Assembly (NCBI RefSeq): GCF_009689005.1
Contig: NZ_AP021879.1
Span: 1,240,001 to 1,304,000 of the forward strand
Direction: 5' to 3'
Length of the DNA stretch: 64,000 nt
Source: Desulfosarcina ovata subsp. ovata
Lineage (GTDB): Bacteria > Desulfobacterota > Desulfobacteria > Desulfobacterales > Desulfosarcinaceae
In this document: positions 51,629-63,515 of the stretch, piece by piece
Position numbering within the stretch: the first letter of the stretch is position 1
How the letters are laid out: the number at the start of each line of letters is the position of its first letter
Notes under the pieces: model-generated
Database searches by the model: none
What the model was told of the DNA's origin: nothing
The model's input: the letters and a program-made list of their open reading frames with translations, nothing else
Program-made: the position numbers and the translations under genes

Positions 51629-52906
51629 ATGAGCCAGACCACCAACCAGAAAAATATCCAGCTGATCAGAGGCTTCAAGGATATCCTGCCCGGTGAAACC
51701 GAACTGTGGCAGAAGATTGAACGCACCGCCATATCCCTGTTCGAGGATTTCGGTTTCCGGGAGATCCGCATACCGATCATGGAAAAGACCGAGCTGTTCG
51801 CCCGCAGCATCGGCGAAGATACGGACATTGTCGAAAAGGAGATGTACACCTTCGCCGACCGGCGGGGTGACATGCTGACCCTGCGGCCCGAAGCCACGGC
51901 ATCCATCTGCCGGGCTTACATCCAGCACAAGATGGCCGCCCAGGACCCGGTGCGCAAATTCTATACCATCGGCCCCATGTTCCGCCGGGAAAGGCCCCAG
52001 AAAGGCCGCTACCGGCAGTTCTACCAGATCGACGCGGAAATCTTCGGGGTGGCCGCGCCATATGCCGATATCGAGCTGATTTTTATGCTGCGCACCCTTT
52101 TCGACCGTTTGGATGTCACCGACACCACGGCGCACATCAACTCCCTGGGCTGCCCGGCCTGCCGGCCCCGTTTCAAGGCGGCCCTGGCTCAGCTGCTGTC
52201 GGAGGCGGCCCCCAAACTGTGCAGCGACTGTAATCGCCGCAAGGAGCGCAATCCCCTGCGGGTCTTGGACTGTAAGGTTCCCGGCTGCCGCGAGGCCATG
52301 GCCGGAGCCCCCTCCATCCTCGACTACCTGTGCGCGGACTGTCGGGCCCACTTCGCCACCGTCACCGACACGTTGTCACGCCTGGGTGTGCCCTTCGAGA
52401 TCGACAAACAGCTGGTACGCGGCCTGGATTACTACACCCGCACGGCCTTTGAAATCCAGACCGGCGCCCTGGGCGCCCAGAGTGCCGTGGCCGGCGGCGG
52501 CCGTTACGATGGTCTGGTGGAATCGCTGGGCGGTCCGGCAACCCCGGCCATCGGTTTTGCCATCGGCTTTGACCGCCTGGCGGAAATCATCGCCGCCGGC
52601 GCACCGGTGACGACGCGTCCACCCGACCTGTTTATCGCCGCCCTGGGGGAAACCGCCCGCCAGCAGGCCTTTGAATGGTCCGTGGCACTGGGGGTGGCCG
52701 GCATCGGTGTCAGCATGGTCTATGCGGATAAAAGTCTCAAGGCCCAGATGAAACAGGCCAACCGGCAAAATGCCGGCCGGGTGCTGATCGTGGGCGAAAG
52801 CGAGCTGGCCGCCGGCACCGTGGTCCTGCGCGACATGGCGTCCAAAAGCCAGCAGGAGATCCCCGTGAAGGGGCTCATCGACCATTTGGTCAAGGCCCTG
52901 TGCTGA
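51629..52906 (+). CDS. hisS: Histidyl-tRNA synthetase
   Basis: A 425-residue class II synthetase. It opens QLIRGFKDILPGETELWQKI; the histidine-specific motifs are LVRGLDYYTRTAFEI and AVAGGGRYDGLVE, and the motif 2 region is KFYTIGPMFRRERPQKGR. The anticodon-binding domain is C-terminal. GAGAGGAAA precedes ATG 51629. It is followed by aspS with a 142-bp gap containing a palindromic repeat. Confidence 0.97.
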   Translation: MSQTTNQKNIQLIRGFKDILPGETELWQKIERTAISLFEDFGFREIRIPIMEKTELFARSIGEDTDIVEKEMYTFADRRGDMLTLRPEATASICRAYIQHKMAAQDPVRKFYTIGPMFRRERPQKGRYRQFYQIDAEIFGVAAPYADIELIFMLRTLFDRLDVTDTTAHINSLGCPACRPRFKAALAQLLSEAAPKLCSDCNRRKERNPLRVLDCKVPGCREAMAGAPSILDYLCADCRAHFATVTDTLSRLGVPFEIDKQLVRGLDYYTRTAFEIQTGALGAQSAVAGGGRYDGLVESLGGPATPAIGFAIGFDRLAEIIAAGAPVTTRPPDLFIAALGETARQQAFEWSVALGVAGIGVSMVYADKSLKAQMKQANRQNAGRVLIVGESELAAGTVVLRDMASKSQQEIPVKGLIDHLVKALC

Positions 52907-52914
52907 ACCGTGAA

Positions 52915-53028
52915 TGTTGAATGATGAATTTTTAATTTTGAATGAAGGCCTTCCATCATTGCTGCTGTATGGAACAGTGGGCAGCCGCGTACCATTCAAA
53001 ATTCATCATTAAAAATCAAAAATTGCTT
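52915..53028. repeat. A/T-rich palindromic repeat between hisS and aspS
   Basis: ATTTTGAATG at 52935-52944 and CATTCAAAAT at 52993-53002 pair, with further shifted complementarity of GATGAATTTTTA-type units on either side. It is low-complexity and non-coding. Confidence 0.55.
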
Positions 53029-53048
53029 TTTCTATAAGGAGTATTGCA

Positions 53049-54866
<1,818 letters not shown>

Positions 54867-54979
54867 TGCAAAGGCCAATACGACACCGGTGCAGGGCAGG
54901 AAAGGTGCAGGGCTGTCCCCCCGTTGCCTGTCCCGTCAGCACTGGCGGGGCCAACGCATTCGTTATAAAGGAATTATCG

Positions 54980-55022
54980 CAACGCCCGAAGGTAGCCTCA
55001 GCCTTTGGGCGTTGTTGTTTTT
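54980..55022 (+). terminator. Rho-independent terminator of aspS
   Basis: CAACGCCCGAAGG pairs with CCTTTGGGCGTTG (13 bp, one G-T pair), followed by TTGTTTTTGG. Confidence 0.85.
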
Positions 55023-55076
55023 GGAAACATCCAATCGTTGATCTTGAACGCGATTAGCCGCAAAGCAGGAGAGCCC

Positions 55077-57482
55077 ATGACCCAGCCTAACGAAGTTCCC
55101 GTCAGCGACCTGCGCTGTCTGTGCGACCCATCCCTGTTCGATTTCGAAACCACCGCCGACATTCCGCCACTCGATCAGGTGATCGGCCAGGAACGCGCCG
55201 TGCGGGCGATCACTTTCGGCCTTGAGATGAAAAGTGCCGGCTACCACATTTTCGTGACCGGACCGGAAGGCACCGGCAAAACCACGATCGTTCAGGAGAT
55301 CGTCGGCAAAGCGGCCCGGCAGCTGTCCACCCCGCCGGACTGGTGCATGGTCAACAATTTCAAAGATGCGTATCGGCCCCGGGCCATTGCGGTGAGCCCC
55401 GGTCAGGCCACCCGCTTTGCCAAGAGCCTGGGCCGGCTGGTGGCCGATCTGAAGATCCGCCTGCCCAAGGAGTTCCAGGCAGACCCGTTTCGCCAGAAGG
55501 TGGTTGAAATCCAGGAACGCTATGGGGAAGAGAAACAATCCTATTTCGACCAGTTGGACCGGTCGGCCGGAGAAAAACAGCTGAAGGTCGAAAAGATCCC
55601 CTCCGGCTACCAGACCATCCCCATGAACGGGGATGCGCCTTACAGCCAGGAGGAGTTCGAAAAGCTTCCCGACAAGGACCAACGCGCCATCGAAAAGACC
55701 GTACAGACATTTCAGGAAGAGATTCAGACCGCCCTGCGGGAAGTCAACCGGATCAACCACACCCAACAAAAGGAAATCCAGCAACTGGCCAATGAATTGG
55801 CTCTTTTCGTGGTCAGGAACCGGCTGGACCTGATCCGCGAAAACTATCCCGATCAGCCAGAGATTCTCGCCTTTCTCGATGAAATCCAGGCCGACATGGT
55901 GGAGAATGTGGCCCTGTTCCTGCCCCGCCAGGCGAATGGGGATGATGAAAACGAAACACCGGCCAACGGTAACGGCCTCTCCCTGAACCGCTACCGGGTT
56001 AACGTCCTGGAGGATCGTTCGGGGATGCAGGGCGCACCGGTGGTATTCGAGCCCAACCCCACCTATGCCAACGTTTTCGGCCACATCGACAAAAAGGCCT
56101 TTATGGGCACACTGGTCACCGACTTTACCATGGTGCAGGCCGGCGCCCTGCTGCAGGCCAACGGCGGGTTTCTGATCCTCGAAGTGGAGACGGTGCTGGC
56201 CCACCCCCAGGTATGGGAATCCCTCAAACGGGCCTTGCAGAACAAAATGCTCTGCATCGAGGATATGGCCCAGGACATGGGCCTGGGCACCGCATCGTTA
56301 CGGCCGGCACCGTTACCCCTGGATGTAAAAGTGATCCTGCTCGGCGGATACGAACCGTTTCAGGTGCTGCAGAATTACGACGCCAAATTCAACAAAATCT
56401 TCCGCGTGCGAGCGGATTTCGACTACGAGGTCGTACGCACCGACGAAACCATTCGCCTGTATGCTCAGTTTATCGCCCGGGTCTGCAAAAACGAAGGACT
56501 GCTGCCCTTCAGTGCCAACGGGGTCGCCGCGGTGGTGGAGTATGGCGAGAAGGCCATTGACAGCCAGCGCAAACTCTCCCTGCGCTTTGGCGCCGTCACC
56601 GGTGTGATCAAGGAGGCGGACTACTGGGCCAGAAAGGAGGCCGCCGACCGGGTTACCGAGGCCCACGTGTTCAAGGCCTTCAGCGAGTATCGGTTCCGCT
56701 ACAATCTCTACGAGGAAAAGATCCACGAAAGTTACGTGGACGGCACCATCATGATTGATGTGGCCGGCGAAGCGGTGGGCCAGGTCAACGCCCTGGCGGT
56801 CTACCAGATCGGTGAAATCGCCTTTGGCCGACCATCGCGAATTACCGCGGAGACCTTCATGGGACGTCCCGGTATCGTCAACATCGAGCGGGAATCCAAG
56901 CTCTCGGGCAAGAGTCACGACAAGGGCGTGCTGATTCTCTCGGGTTATCTGGGCCGCACCTTTGCCCGGCGCTATCCGCTGAGCCTGGCCATCAGCCTCA
57001 CCTTCGAGCAGAGCTACAGCGGCATCGACGGCGACAGTGCCTCGTCCACCGAATTATACGCCATCCTCTCCAGCCTGTCGGGCCTGCCCATCCGCCAGGG
57101 CATTGCGGTAACCGGCTCGGTCAACCAGAAAGGTCAGATCCAGGCCATTGGCGGGGTCAACCAGAAAATCGAGGGTTTCTTCGACGTCTGTCAAAGCAAA
57201 GGACTAACCGGGGACCAGGGGGTGATGATTCCGTCGGCCAATGTCAAGAACCTGATGCTCAAAAAAAGCGTGATCGATGCGGTGGCGGCGAACCGATTCA
57301 GAATCTGGCAGGTTTCCACAGTCGAGGCGGGCATTGAAATTCTCACCGGCCAATCGGCCGGCACTCCCGACAGCCATGGTAACTACCCCCCCGAGACGGT
57401 TTACGGCAAGGTTCAGCAGCAGCTGACGACCTATCTGAAACAGAGCCTTAAACTGAAAAAACAGTACGCATCGAAAAAATGA
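55077..57482 (+). CDS. Lon-like ATP-dependent protease (AAA_32/LonB type)
   Basis: An 801-residue protein. An N-terminal AAA region has Walker A GPEGTGKTTIVQEI; a helical insertion follows and a central domain has FGHIDKKAFMGTLVTDFTMV and GALLQANGGFLILE. The C-terminal Lon protease domain has the catalytic Ser in DGDSASSTELYAI and Lys in GGVNQKIEGFFD. It lacks the N-terminal substrate domain of LonA. ATG 55077 is chosen with AGGAGA before it. Its last codons overlap the start of a diguanylate cyclase (ATGA). Confidence 0.9.
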   Translation: MTQPNEVPVSDLRCLCDPSLFDFETTADIPPLDQVIGQERAVRAITFGLEMKSAGYHIFVTGPEGTGKTTIVQEIVGKAARQLSTPPDWCMVNNFKDAYRPRAIAVSPGQATRFAKSLGRLVADLKIRLPKEFQADPFRQKVVEIQERYGEEKQSYFDQLDRSAGEKQLKVEKIPSGYQTIPMNGDAPYSQEEFEKLPDKDQRAIEKTVQTFQEEIQTALREVNRINHTQQKEIQQLANELALFVVRNRLDLIRENYPDQPEILAFLDEIQADMVENVALFLPRQANGDDENETPANGNGLSLNRYRVNVLEDRSGMQGAPVVFEPNPTYANVFGHIDKKAFMGTLVTDFTMVQAGALLQANGGFLILEVETVLAHPQVWESLKRALQNKMLCIEDMAQDMGLGTASLRPAPLPLDVKVILLGGYEPFQVLQNYDAKFNKIFRVRADFDYEVVRTDETIRLYAQFIARVCKNEGLLPFSANGVAAVVEYGEKAIDSQRKLSLRFGAVTGVIKEADYWARKEAADRVTEAHVFKAFSEYRFRYNLYEEKIHESYVDGTIMIDVAGEAVGQVNALAVYQIGEIAFGRPSRITAETFMGRPGIVNIERESKLSGKSHDKGVLILSGYLGRTFARRYPLSLAISLTFEQSYSGIDGDSASSTELYAILSSLSGLPIRQGIAVTGSVNQKGQIQAIGGVNQKIEGFFDVCQSKGLTGDQGVMIPSANVKNLMLKKSVIDAVAANRFRIWQVSTVEAGIEILTGQSAGTPDSHGNYPPETVYGKVQQQLTTYLKQSLKLKKQYASKK

Positions 57483-58666
57483 GAGCATCCACACCAACCC
57501 CACGGGAAACGGCTTCGTTGATGAAAACCGGCGAGCCCATAAACTTCAGCGGGCGGATCATTACCGACATCAGGAAGCGGTCTTACAATGGAATCGGTTT
57601 CTACCCGCTGCTGGTCTTCGTGACCCTTTATACGGACGACTTTTACCGCCGTCACATGGACATTGTCATCCATTTCGGGACAATGATCGCCGGCATCTGC
57701 CTCTTCCGCCTGGCCCATCTCGCCGTTTTCCGATGGGCCAAGGAATTCGACGAGCGACTGAACACTTACGTTTTTTTTACCAGTGTGGGACTGACATCGC
57801 TGATCTGGGGGGTCTGGTATGCCATCGTCATGGGCTTGCAAGGCGAGCATAACACCAAACTGATCATGGCCATCTGCACGATCGGACTCTGTGCCGGCGG
57901 GTCGGTCGCCTTCGTGCCCAGCATGCACTTGGCCATTTTTTTCAATCTTTCCATGCTGGTACCGGCCATCGTCCGTATGTTGATCCACAAGGCCAACCTG
58001 CCGATGGCCGCGTTAACTCTGATATTCTGCGTCTATCTGACCCTGCTCGCCTATCGGAGCAACCGAGAATACCGGCAGGCACTGGATAACGAGCAGGAAC
58101 TGCTGAAAAAATCGGAAGCCCTCGTCCGGCTGAGTCGCCTGGACGGTCTCACCAGCCTCTTCAACCGTCGCTATTTCAACGAACGGTTCGAGCAGGAGTG
58201 GAAGCAGGCCACCCGCCTCGGCTCGCCATTGACCCTCATGATTGCCGACATTGACCATTTCAAACGCATCAATGACCGGTACGGGCACCAGGCCGGCGAT
58301 GAATACCTGAAACTGACGGCGGATATCTTCAGAGAGGTCTTCAAACGCGGAACCGATCTGGTCGCCCGGTATGGCGGCGAGGAGTTCGTGATTCTGCTCC
58401 CCAATACCGATACCGACACGGCCATCCGGATGGCCGAGACACTGCGCCAGCGCATGGCCGATATCTGCCTGGTCCACCAGAAGCGCCGGATCACCGCCAC
58501 CATCAGTATCGGTATCGCCACCACCACCCCCTTGCCCCATGCAGCGGCTGACCGCTTGATCGCCAAAGCCGACAACGCCCTGTACAAAGCCAAGCACAAG
58601 GGGCGCAACCGGGCCGTGGTTTTCTCATCTTCGCCGGCCATTGCGGAGTCGGATCGGCCGGGGTGA
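57479..58666 (+). CDS. Membrane diguanylate cyclase (GGDEF)
   Basis: A 395-residue protein with about five or six membrane helices in the first 200 residues (an MASE-like sensor that I cannot assign), a short coiled coil (NEQELLKKSEALVRLSRL) and a GGDEF domain with DIDHFKRINDRYGHQAGD and GGEEF. The I-site RGTD (RxxD) is kept, so product inhibition is expected. Its ATG overlaps the protease stop, so protease and cyclase are made together. Repeat D copy 2 begins two bases after its stop. Confidence 0.9.
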   Translation: MRASTPTPRETASLMKTGEPINFSGRIITDIRKRSYNGIGFYPLLVFVTLYTDDFYRRHMDIVIHFGTMIAGICLFRLAHLAVFRWAKEFDERLNTYVFFTSVGLTSLIWGVWYAIVMGLQGEHNTKLIMAICTIGLCAGGSVAFVPSMHLAIFFNLSMLVPAIVRMLIHKANLPMAALTLIFCVYLTLLAYRSNREYRQALDNEQELLKKSEALVRLSRLDGLTSLFNRRYFNERFEQEWKQATRLGSPLTLMIADIDHFKRINDRYGHQAGDEYLKLTADIFREVFKRGTDLVARYGGEEFVILLPNTDTDTAIRMAETLRQRMADICLVHQKRRITATISIGIATTTPLPHAAADRLIAKADNALYKAKHKGRNRAVVFSSSPAIAESDRPG

Positions 58667-58668
58667 AG

Positions 58669-58833
58669 TTAGGCTGGTGGAAAGAAATAATTCCCCCATC
58701 CTGCTTGTCCTTGTGCCCGTCTACCGCGTTGCCGCCACAGGCACATATTCTCGATATGTACCGGTGGCGGCGCCTTGTAGACGACCACAAATCCGGCGCG
58801 ATCTGGGGGAATTATTTCTTTCCGCCAGCCTTA
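58669..58833. repeat. Repeat D copy 2
   Basis: The termini TTAGGCTGGTGGAAAGAAAT and the complement TAAGGCTGGCGGAAAGAAAT pair over about 32 bp. The core pairs CGTCTAC-CGCGTT-GCCGCCAC with GTGGCGGC-GCCTT-GTAGACG. Relative to copy 1 both helices change by compensatory pairs while the internal loop stays the same. Confidence 0.85.
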
Positions 58834-58888
58834 CGTTAGAAATCGTATTCAAGGTATCGGCCTAACACTTCAACCATGAGGATCTATC

Positions 58889-60052
58889 ATGCCGCAAACC
58901 GCCAATCGTCTGACCCATTTCACCGAATCGGTCATTCGCGAAATGACCCGCGTGGCCAACCAGTACGACGCCATCAACCTTTCCCAGGGATTTCCCGACG
59001 CGGACCCGCCCCCGGAGGTGCTGGCGGCCGGTAAACGCGCCATGGAGAAAGGGCCTCACCAATACGCGATCACCTGGGGCGCCCCCGGCTTTCGCGAGGC
59101 CCTGGCCAGAAAGCAGCAGCACTGGATGGGCATCGACCTCGACCCCGATACGCACGTGGTGGTCACCTGCGGCAGCACCGAGGCGATGATGACCGCCATG
59201 ATGACCGCCTGCAACCCCGGGGACAAGGTGGTGATCTTCTCCCCCTACTACGAGAATTACGGCGCCGACACCATCCTCAGCGGGGCCGTGCCCATCTATG
59301 TCCCCCTGCATCCACCGAGGTTCGATTTCGATCCTGCCGAACTGCGCGCCGCCTTCGAGCAGAACCCCAAGGCCATCGTCCTGTGCAACCCGTCCAATCC
59401 GTCGGGAAAAGTATTCACCCGGGAAGAGCTCGACACCATCGCGGATCTGGCCAAGGAATTCGACGCCTTCGTGATCACCGACGAGGTCTACGAGCATATC
59501 GTTTACGCGCCTCACCGGCACCACTACATGGCCGCCCTACCGGAAATGTTCGAGCGCACCATTTCCTGCAGTTCCCTTTCCAAGACCTACAACATGACCG
59601 GCTGGCGGCTGGGCTACGTGATTGGCCCGGAAGCGGTGATCGCCGGCGCGCGCAAGGTGCACGACTTTCTCACCGTCGGCGCCGCCGCTCCCCTGCAGGA
59701 AGCCGCCGTCACCGCCCTGGACCTGCCCTTGAGCTACTATGACAGGCTTGCCGCCGACTATACCCGCAAACGCGACACGTTCCTCGGCTACCTGGACGAA
59801 GCCGGTCTCAGTTACACCCGTCCCCAGGGGGCCTATTATGTCATGGTGGACTGCTCGGAGTTCGGCGTGACCGACGACAATGAATTCTGCCGCTGGATGG
59901 CAAAAAAGGTAGGCGTGGCTGCCGTACCCGGATCCAGTTTTTTCCACGAACCGGTCAACCATCTGATCCGGCTGCACTTCTCACGCTCCGAGCAGATTCT
60001 GGCTGAAACCGGTCTGCGGCTGAAAAAACTGAAGTCGCTGGTATCGGTATAG
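58889..60052 (+). CDS. Class I/II pyridoxal-phosphate aminotransferase
   Basis: A 387-residue fold-type I aminotransferase. The cofactor Lys is in SSLSKTYNMTGWRLGY; NPSNPSGKVF and the PLP Asp/Tyr in ITDEVYEH are present, and the C-terminal Arg is in LIRLHFS. It belongs to the aspartate/methionine/kynurenine-type group; the exact substrate is not clear. GAGGATC precedes ATG 58889. It converges on the AI-2E family gene with only 8 bp between. Confidence 0.92.
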   Translation: MPQTANRLTHFTESVIREMTRVANQYDAINLSQGFPDADPPPEVLAAGKRAMEKGPHQYAITWGAPGFREALARKQQHWMGIDLDPDTHVVVTCGSTEAMMTAMMTACNPGDKVVIFSPYYENYGADTILSGAVPIYVPLHPPRFDFDPAELRAAFEQNPKAIVLCNPSNPSGKVFTREELDTIADLAKEFDAFVITDEVYEHIVYAPHRHHYMAALPEMFERTISCSSLSKTYNMTGWRLGYVIGPEAVIAGARKVHDFLTVGAAAPLQEAAVTALDLPLSYYDRLAADYTRKRDTFLGYLDEAGLSYTRPQGAYYVMVDCSEFGVTDDNEFCRWMAKKVGVAAVPGSSFFHEPVNHLIRLHFSRSEQILAETGLRLKKLKSLVSV

Positions 60053-60060
60053 GGCACAGT

Positions 60061-61173
60061 TCACTCGGCCGGTTCTTCCGCCGCCCGGTGTTCTTTTTCT
60101 CTTCTGCGCAGCACATATCCGGTATCGGGCAGGATGCCCTGAAACGCATGCCCGTATATTTCCCAGACGGTCACGAACAGGGCCGCCACGATGGGACCGA
60201 TGATCACGCCCACCATGCCGAACATGAAAATGCCCCCCATGGTGCCGAAGAAAATCATCAGTTCGTGCATCTGGGTGTCCTTACCCACCAGAATCGGCCG
60301 CAGCAGGTTGTCCAGGCTGCCGACCACCAAACCGCAGAAGATGGCCAGGCCCACGCCTTTGGCGATGGCGCCGTTAAACCCCAGAATCACGGCTGCCGGC
60401 ACCCAGACGACCGCCGTGCCCACGCTGGGAATAATGGAAAGCACCACCATGATAACACCCCAGAACGCTGAACTGGGTATCCCCAGCACCCAGAACGCCG
60501 CCCCGGCCAGGCCGCCCTGCAGGATGCCGATTACCGCCGTGCCCTTGAGGGTTGCCCGGGTAACCGAGGTAAACCGGTCGAGCATCTGCTGTTCGTCACG
60601 GTCCTCCAGGGGGAGGTAATAGAGGATCTTCTCCAGCAGTTTCTCGCCGTCCATGAGAAAAAAATACATGGTGTAGAGCCAGGTAAAAAGCATAAACAGG
60701 AAGTTGACCGCCCCCATGGTGGCCGACGAGAGATTGTTGATCAGAAACTGACTGATCCTGCCAACCATCTCGCCGGCCTTACGCAGAATCAACTCGCTGT
60801 GGGGCATGATATGCTCGTAGTAGGGCAGTCTCTCCAGATAGTCGGAAAGCATGTTGGGCTGCTCGATCTGCGCCCTGACCCAGGGCGTAACCGACTGGCC
60901 GACCTTGATGGCCTGCCCGGTCACCACGCCCGTCAGGATGGTCAGGGGAATCAGCACCACGAAAATGATCAGGAGCAAGGTCAATACCGAAGCCAGGCTG
61001 CGCCGCCCGCCCAGCCAGCGCTCCAGGCGGTAATAGATAGGGCGGGTCAGGGCGGCAAAGATCCCGGCCATGAAGATCGCCATCAGAAACGCACGGATCA
61101 TCGAAAGGAAAACGGCCGAAATGAACACAACCAGTAAGATTACCACGAATTTATTGACCTTGTCGTCATGCAT
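60061..61173 (-). CDS. AI-2E/PerM family transporter
   Basis: A 370-residue membrane protein with about seven or eight helices. The family pattern is clear: FLMAIFMAGIFAALTRPIYYRLERWLGGRR, the middle FFLMDGEKLLEKILYYLPLEDRDE and the late GTMGGIFMFGMVGVIIGPIVAA. Members export autoinducer 2 or act as Na+/H+ antiporters, so the substrate is open. ATG 61173 is chosen (GTGGAGCC upstream); the frame extends 16 codons further. Confidence 0.9.
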   Translation of the reverse strand: MHDDKVNKFVVILLVVFISAVFLSMIRAFLMAIFMAGIFAALTRPIYYRLERWLGGRRSLASVLTLLLIIFVVLIPLTILTGVVTGQAIKVGQSVTPWVRAQIEQPNMLSDYLERLPYYEHIMPHSELILRKAGEMVGRISQFLINNLSSATMGAVNFLFMLFTWLYTMYFFLMDGEKLLEKILYYLPLEDRDEQQMLDRFTSVTRATLKGTAVIGILQGGLAGAAFWVLGIPSSAFWGVIMVVLSIIPSVGTAVVWVPAAVILGFNGAIAKGVGLAIFCGLVVGSLDNLLRPILVGKDTQMHELMIFFGTMGGIFMFGMVGVIIGPIVAALFVTVWEIYGHAFQGILPDTGYVLRRREKEHRAAEEPAE

Positions 61174-61231
61174 ATCGGGCAGGCTCCACAAGGGTTGGGG
61201 GGGATTAGTAAATCGGTACATACAGATATTT

Positions 61232-61594
61232 CTATCTATTCCATGATTGAATAAATGGGGCGTACTCCGTATCGGGATGAAGATCTTCCCTGACCGGTGA
61301 GAAAATTTCGATGATCACCGAATCCCGTATGGCGTAATTTGCGTGTTTGGCGTTACATGGAATACACCAACTGTCCCCTGGATTGCAATTATAGACCTGA
61401 TCGTTAATGGTCAGCCTGGTTTTACCGGTAACCAAATACCCGGTCTGCTCTTGAGGATGTTGGTGAGTCGGAATTCGAGTCCCCTTTTTCATTTTCAACT
61501 CTTCCATCAATGTATTCTCACCGTAAACAAGAATTTTTTGTTTAATCCCTTCTATGGTTGATCGGTAACCGTCACTGCTATTTTTATTGTACAT
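61232..61594 (-). CDS. Small cupin-domain protein
   Basis: A 120-residue single cupin. The metal-binding motifs are PTHQHPQEQTGYLVTG (motif 1, two His and a Glu/Gln) and CIPCNAKHANYA (motif 2 His). ATG 61594 is chosen by AAGGAGAACG upstream. Function unknown; such cupins often act as small isomerases or sensors. Half of repeat A lies just upstream. Confidence 0.85.
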   Translation of the reverse strand: MYNKNSSDGYRSTIEGIKQKILVYGENTLMEELKMKKGTRIPTHQHPQEQTGYLVTGKTRLTINDQVYNCNPGDSWCIPCNAKHANYAIRDSVIIEIFSPVREDLHPDTEYAPFIQSWNR

Positions 61595-61610
61595 TGGCGT
61601 TCTCCTTAAA

Positions 61611-61648
61611 AATATCGGGCAAATTGTCCATTTCCGGATGGGCAATAC
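61611..61648. repeat. Half copy of repeat A
   Basis: TATCGGGCAAATTG is identical to the right arm of repeat A (1876-1889), and the next 22 bp match at 18 positions through GGATGGGCA. Only the right half is found. It lies immediately upstream of the cupin ribosome binding site. The remaining 61649-61866 interval shows nothing else. Confidence 0.65.
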
Positions 61649-61866
61649 TTATTCGAAAACGATACAGATATATTAACCAACAGGGTCGTAGTTTCAATTT
61701 TCAACCTGGCATGCGCCTGGTGAAAATTCGTGCATTTCAGTTCAAGCTGGTATATTCTATTAGACAGCTTTATTGTATGGAATAGCCAATCATCGGTTAT
61801 TTTCCCTCCACCGGCAAGATCCACAGTTTCATATCAAACTCTATGTTAAATAAAAGGATAACGACC

Positions 61867-62634
61867 ATGGCGATGTTCACCAAAAAAGATGGCAAACGGA
61901 AATTTTTGTTCATTTTCCCCGTGATTGTGGCTGCAATTGTCGGCGCCGCCAGCACGGTTCAAAGCGGTTGGCTGGAAAAAGGCACCAGCTTTCTATCAAC
62001 GATCACGGGAAAGGACGGTACTAGCGCCCTTTCAAACGAGGATATCGCTGCCGGGTTGAAAGAGGCCCTGCACATCGGCACGGAAAATGTGGTTGCGCAG
62101 TTGGGCAAAACCGATGGGTTCAATGCCGACAGCGCCATCCATATCCCCCTGCCCGAAACGTTCGACACCATCCGATCGGCACTGGCCACCGTGGGCATGT
62201 CGGAAACTCTGGACGATCTTGAACTCAAGCTCAACCGGGCAGCTGAACTGGCCACCCCCAAAGCCAAATCCCTTTTCTGGGATACCATCTCGGCTATGAC
62301 GTTCCAGGATGTCAAAAACATCTACAACGGTGCCGATGATGCGGCCACACGCTATTTCGAAAGCAAGATGACCCCGGCCCTGACCCAGGAGATGCAGCCG
62401 ATCGTTTCCGACAGCCTCTCACAGGTGGGTGCCATCCAGACCTACGATCAGATCATGGGCAAGTATAGCAGTCTGCCGTTTGTCCCGGACGTCAAGGCTG
62501 ACCTGACCACGCATGTTATCGAAAAAGGCCTCGAGGGCATATTTTACTACATGGCCAAGGAAGAAGCGGCCATCCGTGAGGATCCGGTACGCCAGACAAC
62601 GGATCTGCTAAAACGGGTTTTCGGTACAAAGTAG
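61867..62634 (+). CDS. DUF4197-like exported protein
   Basis: A 255-residue protein with an N-terminal hydrophobic segment (KFLFIFPVIVAAIVGAAS) serving as signal or anchor, then a helical domain. It contains SNEDIAAGLKEALHIGTENVV, AIHIPLPETFDTIRSALATV and YESKM-like RYFESKMTPAL, which fit DUF4197. ATG 61867 has AAGGATAAC before it; an ATG eight codons earlier is less likely. No molecular function known. It converges on thyA. Confidence 0.85.
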   Translation: MAMFTKKDGKRKFLFIFPVIVAAIVGAASTVQSGWLEKGTSFLSTITGKDGTSALSNEDIAAGLKEALHIGTENVVAQLGKTDGFNADSAIHIPLPETFDTIRSALATVGMSETLDDLELKLNRAAELATPKAKSLFWDTISAMTFQDVKNIYNGADDAATRYFESKMTPALTQEMQPIVSDSLSQVGAIQTYDQIMGKYSSLPFVPDVKADLTTHVIEKGLEGIFYYMAKEEAAIREDPVRQTTDLLKRVFGTK

Positions 62635-62638
62635 ACGG

Positions 62639-63490
62639 TTAAACCGAAAACCGGTATGGGATGGCAGGATGGTGCCGGTAGCCTTCCAGTTCAAAATCAT
62701 CCAGGGTGACCCAGGTTTCCAGATCAGATAGGGATTTGATGTCCGGATTGATCTTCAATTTGGGCAACGGATACGGCGTGCGCTGGAGCTGGATGGTTTT
62801 CAACTGGTCCAGCTGGTCCTCATAAACGTGTGCATTGACGATTTTATGAAACGCCTTGGCCGGCCGATTGCCGGTGATCCGGGCGATGATCATCAACAGC
62901 CAGCCCACCTGGACCTGGTTGAACCCGTGCCCCAGGGGCAAATCGTCCGAACGCTGGTAACTGGTCAGGTACAACCGGTCTCCCAGCAGGCTGAAGGTGT
63001 GAGTGTGCATGCAGGCGGCCAGACAGGCCCGGTCCAACTCCCCCGGGTTGTAGAAAGTCATGATTTCACGTCGATCATCGATTCCCCGGGACAGGTGATC
63101 GACAATTTTGCGCAACTGATCGATCTCCTTGCCCTCGGGATTGCGCCAGCCGCGCCCCTGCACCCCGTAACAGCGCCCCATGTCATCCTCGCCCTGGCGA
63201 TGGTGGTTGGCCAGCCAGGCGGCATTCTCGTTGGCGTTGGCATTCCATGTGTTGCACCCCAGGGCACGAAACTGTGCCGCACTCTGATAGCCGCGCAAGT
63301 AGCCCAGCATTTCGGCAATGGCCGGTTTCCAGAATAGTTTTTTTGTGGTTAGCACCGGCAGGGTACCATCGCTGACGTCGTATTCGAAGTCGGCATTGAT
63401 TACCGTCAAACACCGTTTTCCCGTACGGGTGTTTTCGACCCAGACCCCTTCGTCGATGACCCGTTGGCAAAGTTTCAGATACGCGTCCAT
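62639..63490 (-). CDS. thyA: Thymidylate synthase
   Basis: A 283-residue ThyA making dTMP from dUMP with methylene-tetrahydrofolate. Visible features are the Arg-rich phosphate site [15 protein letters not shown], the active-site Cys in [13 protein letters not shown] and the late HVYEDQ. The usual Pro-Pro-Cys-His is replaced by Ala-Ala-Cys-Met, as in the longer gamma-proteobacterial-type ThyA subgroup. The second of two adjacent ATGs is chosen for spacing from AGAGGAGA. It lies 22 bp after the methyltransferase gene. Confidence 0.93.
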   Translation of the reverse strand: MDAYLKLCQRVIDEGVWVENTRTGKRCLTVINADFEYDVSDGTLPVLTTKKLFWKPAIAEMLGYLRGYQSAAQFRALGCNTWNANANENAAWLANHHRQGEDDMGRCYGVQGRGWRNPEGKEIDQLRKIVDHLSRGIDDRREIMTFYNPGELDRACLAACMHTHTFSLLGDRLYLTSYQRSDDLPLGHGFNQVQVGWLLMIIARITGNRPAKAFHKIVNAHVYEDQLDQLKTIQLQRTPYPLPKLKINPDIKSLSDLETWVTLDDFELEGYRHHPAIPYRFSV

Positions 63491-63515
63491 CATTCTCCTC
63501 TATACGCCCGTTGTC

